A stretch of 64,000 nucleotides of DNA from Guadua angustifolia. Its lineage: Eukaryota; Streptophyta; Magnoliopsida; Poales; Poaceae. The notes under the pieces are model-generated. The model was not told where the DNA came from and did no database searches. It worked only from the letters and a program-made list of their open reading frames with translations. Every line of letters starts with the position of its first letter. Position 1 is the first letter of the stretch. A program made the translations under genes and the position numbers. The DNA is taken from contig CM070514.1 of NCBI GenBank assembly GCA_036346375.1, forward strand, positions 19,434,463 through 19,498,462. The letters are read 5' to 3'. This document shows positions 57,001 to 64,000 of the stretch, one piece after another.

Positions 57001-57250
57001 TGATATCTAAGGACCTGCTAGAATGTTTCATCTTGGTTGAATGAAGGATATTTATACTGCTATTGTTCTTTTGACTGCTGAGTGGATACCCTCTTTTCTA
57101 GAGAGGTCATGCCGAAATTTTGTAATTTTCGCTGGCTTAGTTTTAAGCCGGTCTTAGAGTTTGGTTGATTTCAGATAATTTTGTAGAGATGTCATTGAGT
57201 TGATTAGGGTTTGGTAGCATTCGCGGTGCGTTTGGCGCCGGGGTGTTACA
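54040..57250 (+). repeat. 3' LTR of element B
   Basis: Same order of features as the 5' LTR: donor at 54654/54655, acceptor-like AG at 56842-56843. The leader region (about 54290-54580) is shortened by many small indels relative to 48190-48500. Confidence 0.85.
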
Positions 57251-57255
57251 CGTAC

Positions 57256-57892
57256 ACTCCTTTCCATCGTCAGATCTCACATAGATTGATTCTAGGCAAT
57301 TCAATTTGCCACAATAAAAATCATGAGGGTCTCATCCCTGGTGGCGATCTTTGGCCACTGCGGGCTTGCCGAAGGTCCAGCTTTCCGGAGAAGGAGGCCA
57401 CCGTAACAGCCAGCAAAACTAAGTGCATAGGACCACTACCACTTTTCTCTCTAAATTTAAACCACTTTACTAGTGATATTGATAGCAATTCCCTAGCGAT
57501 AACTTCTCAAAGCAAGGTACACATATAAATAGAGATTGAATAACAACTAGAATAAATAGTGCACGTTAATAAATTCGGAACCTTGTGCCCATGAATGCTT
57601 GGGACCACACGCTTGAGAATGCTTGAGACCATGTGCTTGAGAACACCCGAAACCATGTGTTTGGGAATAATCTTACTTTTAGTGACGACAACACTTCAAT
57701 AAATAATATTCAAGATAAATCAAGTCATTTGAACTCTTGTGTATTGATATTTATACATATTTAACACTCGGGTTCTACATGATTTAAGTTCTAAGAATGA
57801 ATATATTCTAAGAGTAAATAAAGAATAACTAAACATATTTGATAATCTATGATGCATATGATATTGGTGTGCTACTCACATCCCATTCATGA
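57256..57892. other. Spacer with a short tandem repeat
   Basis: No gene. At about 57590-57665 three or four copies of a unit of roughly 24 bp (CTTGAGAATGCTTGAGACCA-like) occur in tandem. The right part continues, across the solo LTR, into 59350 onward. Confidence 0.45.
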
Positions 57893-57897
57893 CATCT

Positions 57898-59344
57898 TGA
57901 AGGATCGATAAAGTCGCCTAGAGGGGGGGTGAATAGGCGTTTATAAAATTAAATTCTAATTAGCAGCGGAAAGATCAGACTGTCCGACTTCTGGTATCGG
58001 ACTATCCGATACCTGCAAGATACATCAGTTACTTCAAGATAAATTTAATCAAGGCAACAAAAAAAGACCAAACCATAGATTCGATGCACGGTTGGTTTTT
58101 CCCGAAGTTCGGATCCTTGAGGGGATCCTACATCTCCGTTGAGGCAGCTCGGTCACACTTGAGCCGGGGTCTCTCTCAACCCTTTTCCTCCCGGTGTTGC
58201 ACAAAGCACTCGCCGGTTTCACTTCTTGATCCCTTTCCTTGCGGAGGCGGAATCACACCTTCACAAACTTCCGAGGCACACCACACGACGTCTTGGTGGC
58301 TCCCGGCGACTCCTAGCCGTCTAGGAGACCTCAATATCCAAGAGTAACAAATGGAGTGTAGATCCGCTCTTGAAAATCGCTCTAGTGCTTAAATGAACTT
58401 TCACGGTTTGAAATCTAAGCACTAGAAATCAACTTGCTTCAACTCTCAACAAATATCTCAAGGAAGAACACAAGAGAGAGCAAGAGAAAGACTTAGAGGC
58501 AATAAATGTTCAGCACAAGGTCTGTATCAATAAATGAGGGAGTGGGTGGAGTATTTATAGCCAAGACACAAAAACTAGCCGTTCTGCACTGTGTCAGGCC
58601 CACATCGGACTATCCGATACATGTCATCGGACTATCCGATATGTGCAAATTTCCAGATCGACTCCACCAAAAAATTCAAACTCTTTTGAACGAAACACGT
58701 ATCGGATTATCCGATGACACACATCGTACATTCCGATGATTCCAGAGAGTTTTCAAAAGCACTTAGTTATTTTGAAAATCTTCCAAGTGTATATCGGACT
58801 GTCCGATACATGACATCGGACAATCCGATAATTTCAGAGAGTTTTCAATGATGAAGAAGTTTTCAAAAAAACTTTCTAAGTCCATATTGGAATGTCCGAT
58901 ATAAAACATCGGACAATCCGATAATTCCAGAGAGGACCAAGACTAAAAACCACACTCACAACAGAATATCCGATAACATCGGACTGTCCGATTCCAAGAT
59001 CGGACTATCCGATAATATCAGCAAAATACAACTGGATGTGAGTGTTGTTCTTGATGTTTTCCAAAACTAATTTTGTAAATGTAGTTCATCTGAGCATAGA
59101 GACCATTTCTAAGACACCTACATGCCATCCCTCTTGATAGTACGGCGATTCTATCTACTCAATTAAATGAAAAATCTACGCTAAGTCGACGCTGTTCTTC
59201 TTTTCTCTTTTGAGGGTCATCATTGTCCGTAGATGCGTTTCTTTTGGGACTATTGCCTGCTCATAAACTCATTTAAGCCATTAGTCCCTTAAGCGTTTGT
59301 CATTAATCATCCAAAACCCAATTAGGGGCCTAGATGCACTTTCA
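57898..59344 (-). mobile_element. Solo LTR of the SIRE/Maximus copia group
   Basis: On the minus strand it starts TGAAAGTGCATCTAGGCCCC and ends CGATCCTTCA, with the telltale CCTATTCACCCCCC-type tract just before the end (57923-57950 in + sense). A perfect 5-bp duplication CATCT flanks it (57893-57897, 59345-59349). There is no internal domain, so it is a solo LTR left by LTR-LTR recombination. The 5' start and the CTAGAGGGGGGGTGAATAGG motif are characteristic of Opie/Ji/Maximus LTRs as I know them. It holds about eleven 15-bp palindromes (see findings). Confidence 0.85.
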
Positions 59345-59349
59345 CATCT

Positions 59350-60567
59350 TCAATGGTCACCTAGGGTTAGTCTGAGACTTAACAAGTACATAATAAAACA
59401 GTAACATACCATACAATTTTCATTCATTAATGCAATGCTTGGCTATACTACATGCTTATCATGACCGATGTGGCTAACTGTACGCTTGTCTATATTGCAC
59501 CCTCTCAATCCCTCTATCTTGTGGTAGTGCCTACCTCTTCCCGTCATGAATGGACATTATGCAAATGCAATGATTTTGTTAACATTTAACACATCTCATA
59601 ATCACCATTTCATTCATGACCATATAGGCACCATAGTAAGTATGAGTAACCACATAAATCATGGTAAGAAATTTACAAACATAAACAACAATATCAAACC
59701 ATCTGTTTACCATTCTACCATGCACTTCTTTTTAACCATGTGAAGTGGATTGATGTGAAGCTGACACCAATTCTGAAATTACTCCTCCTCCTCCTACAGT
59801 AGATATCCAACCTCAACAAGGTGCCACAACACTGTATAAACAAAAAAAATACCGTATCGTACCTACGCACATTCTCGGCCTAATTAACCCCCCTTCATGG
59901 GCAACCCTCCATTGTCCTACTGATCAAACGACTATAACTCTTCATCCTGAAATCCAAACAACATGAACCATATATTTTCTAAAAACAACACAAAATTTTC
60001 CACACTTTTTTTAGTTGGCCAAAAATCATAGTTAATCCACATAAGCCCTCGTTTTTAATCCTAAATACTATTCTGTTGCATTACTAGACAACACACTCAT
60101 CTATTTCATATTTATTTTTATACAAATCCTAAAGTAACAAATCATACCTCTTCTAGAACATACATAATATTTTCTAGCACTCCCTAATTATAGACACAAT
60201 TTAATTCATCCATCTATTTGGCAAAATAATTAGATTAACACAATTACGACTCGCATCAACTAATTCTAGATATCAGCATTTCCAATGCCATAACTTTTAA
60301 ACTTCTCAACCACATTCAATGTACTTGCACTTTGTAGAAACTAAAATAATTAGCTACATCACTCACAACAATAAAAAGCCCTAATTCTTGCATCTAATAT
60401 ATTTAATCTATAAATTACCTCGACACTACACAATTGCGATGGCTCACTAGACAGCAAGCTTAAAATCTCATATCTTTTAATCTATTCAACCAATTTAAGT
60501 TTCTAAACACTCACTGGAAAGATAATTAACTTACCTACACATCTCTAGTTATTGTATAGACCTAATT
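59350..60567 (-). repeat. Old LTR-like remnant, minus strand
   Basis: The solo LTR interrupts this remnant. Its complement carries GTTAAGTCTCAGACTAACCC-like sequence, related to the GAGTC..GACTC motif of elements A-C, and a GTAGGTAAGTTAATTATC-like block resembling their 75-bp repeat. No termini found and no coding frame. Confidence 0.35.
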
Positions 60568-62157
60568 TGTAACATCCCAATTTTTGGTTAATGTTGATTT
60601 AATATTGTTATTTGTGAATTTTGGAAATTTTTTGAATTTATATGCCTTTTTATTAATATTTTTGAAATAGGCTTAATATGAATATTATTTAAATATGTGA
60701 AAAGTTCAAATAAAATTTTTAACAAAAATATTTTATTTAAGTTCTAAATGTTTTAAAATATTTTTTAGAAATATTCTATAATTTTTTAATATTTTTGCTA
60801 TTTATTTGGTTTTGTTCCAATTTTTGGGATGATATTTATTTGGAAATCGTTGGATTATGTTTTCAAACTTTGGGCTGAATTCTTTTGCTAGGCCCATTCC
60901 TATTCATTTGGCTTGGCCCAAGTTTGGCTAGCCTAGCCTGGTTTGTTTCCGCCGCAGCCCAACCCGTGTGGCATCCAAAACCGTAAGCAATCATTGTTGT
61001 CGGAAATCATTGGCACGTGGACGACTGAGATCGATTCGGAACCCTAGTGTTGGGGGGTTGTTGGACCAACGACACATGGATGGCTTCTCACCGTGTTGCC
61101 GTGTTCGTTTCTTATCCAGCATTATCTCCGTCGCGGTCTTGACGTTCGTGCCTGATGCGGAGTCCTAGGGCTTTAAAAGCCGGACTTGACCCCCGTTTGA
61201 GGTACCCCGTTCCTCGCCGCAGCTATGCCCTAGAAGTCGGACCCCAAATCGTTGTGGTTCATGTGATATTACTAGGTGGGAAAGCGCGCTACGCTGCACC
61301 GGTTGAATTTCGATAGCATGCGCGGTTATGACCCGTTGGCAAATCCATAAGTTGATATAAACCTTCGATGAATCCGTGTTTTTTTGGCGGCGAAAACATT
61401 GTTTTCGTTTTTGTCTTGAAAACATTTTTTCGGGTTTTTGTTGCGTTTGTTAAAAAAATGGGTCGTTAGGACCCACCGGCGAATCCGGACGAAAACATTG
61501 TTTGTTTTTTGGGTGTCGAAAATATTTTTCCGGTTTTTTGGTTGCGTTCGTTAAAAAATGGGTCGTTAGGACCCACCGCGAATCCACTCGTCGCTATAAA
61601 TCATGACGAATCTACATTTTTTAAAAAACCCGGTCACGATCCGCTGGCAAATACATAAGTTGCTATAAAACTTGATGAATCTGCGTTTTTGGTGATGAAA
61701 ACATTTTTCCGGTTTTTGGGTGGCGAAAAAATTTTTTACGGTTTTTCCGTGGCGAAAACATTTTTTCGGGAAAACGGAGAAAGGACTCGAACGTAAGAAG
61801 CGAGGACCGGATGTTATTTTTTTGGACCTGTTCACTATCCTGAAAAATTAGAAAAGGGCTTGTTCGCGATTCGAAACTAACGGGAGGCTTTTCCGTAAAA
61901 ATACCGGGCCAAGGACCTAAACGCGAAGAAAAAAAAATATTCTTGTCTCACAAAAAATCGCATAGGGACCTATTCGTAATTTTGGAGAAATGGAAGGGCT
62001 TTTTTGCAAAATCGCAAGGTGACAGGTGGCTTCCCGGTTGCTCTCCAATTCTTGCGGGTATAGGTTATGTAATGATTGCTCATTGGAGTTGATCAAGTTG
62101 CCGCCGTCAGCTTTCGCCAAGGATCTCCTCCATCGCGTAGCCATCGTCGAAACCATT
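60568..62157 (+). repeat. LTR-like fragment starting TGTAACATCCC
   Basis: Begins TGTAACATCCCAATTTTTGG, followed by AT-rich sequence, then GGCCCATTCC / GGCTTGGCCCAAG, as at the start of grass chromovirus LTRs. No matching end is found before the window ends. The right part contains a duplicated segment (61322-61750). A short open stretch (62026-62157) would continue in frame beyond the hAT insertion to a stop near 63000, but I do not recognise it. Confidence 0.35.
61322..61750. repeat. Imperfect tandem duplication, period about 310 bp, with inner repeats
   Basis: GACCCGTTGGCAAATCCATAAG at 61330 recurs near 61640 as a close variant. Between them, GGGTCGTTAGGACCCACCG occurs twice (about 61459 and 61560). 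Confidence 0.6.
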
Positions 62158-62165
62158 GCCGGATC

Positions 62166-62954
62166 CAGGGACGTAATCGGATCGGATACGGTCGGATATT
62201 GTTCATCCTGTATTCGTATCCATATTTTTTATCGAATACGAAGTCGGATACGAATGGTGTCGGATGTGAATACGAATGCGAATAATACGGATACTATCAC
62301 TTACGAATCTGGGCTTAATACGCAGGCCGGATTCAATACTGCACGAATATTTTTAGCCGATAATACACGAAAATATAGATCATTTATTGCACATGTAACA
62401 TCTTGAATGGTAGATTACTTATGAGTTATGAATAATTATTGATAAAATGTGAAGAAAATAGTACAAAAATTTACTATAGTTGCATTGTACATAATTAAGA
62501 ATTAATAATGAACGACTTTGGTATTTGTGGTGCACTTGGCGTTAGCACTTTAGCGATGGCACTTGGTAGAATGGCGATTGGTACTTGGCACTTGGCATCG
62601 GTAATCGATAGACTACCAAGAGTGGTATTGGTACATTGGTACTAGTGCCTCCAGACTCTGCTGGATCGGTGCTCTTTGATTGGAGAGTCTGAGACTCACG
62701 CTTTTGGAGAAGTCTTTAAAGTTTTGGATAATATCCATATTTTATATCCGGATATTATCCGATTATAAACTCGGATATTCCTGTATCCGTCGGATAATTA
62801 CTATCCGTATCCGTATCCTTATCCGAGATAACTATCCTTATCCGTATCTGTATCCGGAAAATTCTTCGAATATCCGAAAAATTATTCAAATCGCTATCCG
62901 AATTGATTCGGCCGGTCGGCCGATCGAAAAATATCCGTTCCAGTTGCACCCCTA
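62166..62954. mobile_element. Non-autonomous hAT element, 789 bp
   Basis: A perfect 8-bp duplication GCCGGATC flanks it (62158-62165, 62955-62962). The termini are CAGGGACGTA and the complement of TAGGGGTGCA (7 of 10 match), close to the hAT form YAGGGGTG. Both ends are packed with CGGATA / TATCCG motifs (about 62173-62300 and 62728-62935), as in hAT subterminal regions. No transposase. Confidence 0.8.
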
Positions 62955-62962
62955 GCCGGATC

Positions 62963-63301
62963 TGAGTTCCTCGTCCACAACCCACCATACATATAGCTCT
63001 AGGAAATACTAAATCTATGGAAAAGTTAATAAAAAAGATCATAGATACCTCTATTAAATGACATACCACAACCACTTGAATTCTTCCAAAGCATTTAAGT
63101 ACATGTAGAGAGTGGAAACATTGCAATAACTAGACAGATACATAAATTCTTGATTCTCTCAATGTACAAATATATTTAAACAGAAATTCTTGATGTCAGA
63201 GACAGATACAGTGAAATGGACGGAGCATCTTACGTGAAGTTGTTTTTGCCATTTTATTTTGGATCACTGATTCAATCTTATTCTTTTTCATTATCCTGCT
63301 A
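62963..63301. other. Spacer, nothing recognised
   Basis: AT-rich sequence between the hAT target and a MITE-like repeat. No supported feature. Confidence 0.4.
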
Positions 63302-63578
63302 GACCTAATTTGTTTGGACTTTTTCACCGGTTTAAAAACTAAAATGCTAAAGACTAAATATGCAGACGTCTAAGTCATATGTCTCCATATAACTAAAAGC
63401 CAAAAGCTACTGAAAAGGTGTTTCTTAGCTTATTGAGGGTTGATTTTAGACTAATATAATTGAAATTAGGGTAAAATCATCAACTTTATCATGTATAAAA
63501 GCAAATTATTTTAAGTTGTTTAAATCCGAAAGTTGGTTTTAAACTATAAGCTAAAAAAACCTAAACAAATAGTGCCTT
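63302..63578. repeat. MITE-like repeat, second family, copy 2
   Basis: Ends GACCTAATTTGTTTGG and the complement of GGCACTATTTGTTTAGG form imperfect TIRs, flanked by CTA and TTA. Related in inverted order to 47092-47383. Confidence 0.45.
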
Positions 63579-63663
63579 AGTGATGTGAGACTGATATATC
63601 TAACCTAAGATCTGTTCGCAATCTTTTTGCACCATTGATATCCAAATATTGCACAAAGGAATG

Positions 63664-64000
63664 TGTCGGGGATTGGATACACTGTACCCAACGCGACCTT
63701 TGAAGCCCAGCGCCAACCGACCATGGCCTTGCTCATTTGGGCGCCAAGACAGAACCGCCGGTAGCTGGCTCATGGGCTACCCTGGCCCCGAAAGCAAGCC
63801 GAGCTCGGGGGCTCGCGACATAGCGACGTGGCATTAAATGCCGCGCGGCTCGAGGAACCGCCCGTCCGGGATCTGCGCTGCCGTGGTCCGCGCCGCCTTG
63901 GTCTACGCCCGCTGTTCCCACGTCGCGCGGTACCCGGCGGGTGGCGCGGCTACTGCACTGCCCACGTCCTCTACAGTAGAGCGCCCCCTGTAATAAATAA
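63664..64000 (+). repeat. Start of an LTR, cut by the window edge
   Basis: Begins TGTCGGGGATTGGATAC after the 5-mer GAATG. GC-rich, with a CTCGGGGGCT phrase and an AATAAATAA tail at the window end that may be a polyadenylation region. It resembles grass gypsy LTRs starting TGTCGGGG. The rest lies outside the window. Confidence 0.4.

Larger units (their letters stand above)
47947..57250 (+). mobile_element. LARD-like large non-coding LTR retroelement B
   Basis: The LTRs are 47947-51185 (3,239 bp) and 54040-57250 (3,211 bp), starting TGTAATACTGC and ending GGGGTGTTACA. A perfect 5-bp duplication CGTAC flanks it (47942-47946, 57251-57255). The primer site TGGTATCAGAGC (51188-51199) matches the 3' end of initiator methionine tRNA. 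Polypurine tract at 54026-54039. The internal domain (51186-54039) is 2.85 kb and has no gag or pol. Long LTRs, methionine primer site and a conserved non-coding interior match the definition of LARDs (established from Triticeae). LTR ends and the PPT resemble Tekay/Del chromoviruses, so those could supply proteins (inference). Confidence 0.88.

Noticed and set aside
58084..58347. 87-codon frame near 58084
   Set aside because: It lies inside the solo LTR on the opposite strand to the element and has no known motif.

Overview
The window is nuclear DNA of a grass (Poaceae). The evidence is one GC-rich intronless lectin receptor kinase, GT-AG introns in the gene fragments, and a dense mosaic of plant transposons: a Helitron, Ty1/copia elements, long-LTR non-coding retroelements, Tat-like gypsy, PIF/Tourist, hAT and CACTA remnants. 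I cannot name the species.

Layout. 1-2010: the last two exons of an unidentified + strand gene. 2081-6813: a Helitron with both termini visible (A|TC ... CTAG|T and a 3' hairpin). It carries a helicase remnant and captured gene pieces, the clearest being six exons of a uracil phosphoribosyltransferase gene, now broken. 6815-8240: an old LTR-like remnant. 8978-11176 (-): an intact L-type lectin receptor kinase, the only convincing full-length protein gene. Its upstream region is cut 146 bp before the ATG by a MITE (11322-17860), which is itself split by a complete but decayed copia element (11465-17787, TSD GTATA). 19229-23078: a TIR element with TAA duplication that encloses a GC-rich, gene-5'-end-like block. 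23079-27056: fragments, namely CACTA-type subterminal repeats, a two-exon minus-strand gene remnant and a CACTA terminus.

27057-57250 is a retroelement cluster. A small LTR fragment (27057) is interrupted by a non-coding Tat/Dasheng-like element (27803-31075, TSD ACTAC) that contains a 42-43 bp minisatellite. Three members of one family of large, coding-free elements follow (LTRs of about 3.0-3.3 kb, internal domain 2.9-3.6 kb, LARD-like). Element C is truncated, on the minus strand, at 31984-45370. Element A (34595-44688) lies inside the LTR of C. Element B (47947-57250) has a perfect TSD CGTAC. All three share candidate splice donor and acceptor sites inside the LTR.

57898-59344: a SIRE/Maximus-type solo LTR (TSD CATCT) full of 15-bp palindromes. 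59350-64000: LTR remnants, an hAT element with an 8-bp TSD (62166-62954), MITEs, and the start of another LTR at the right edge.

There is no operon-like gene cooperation here. The biology is insertion history, gene-fragment capture and possible promoter disruption of the receptor kinase. Copies of the same repeat differ mainly by small clustered indels in C/G-rich motifs, which suggests some base-level noise in the assembly.
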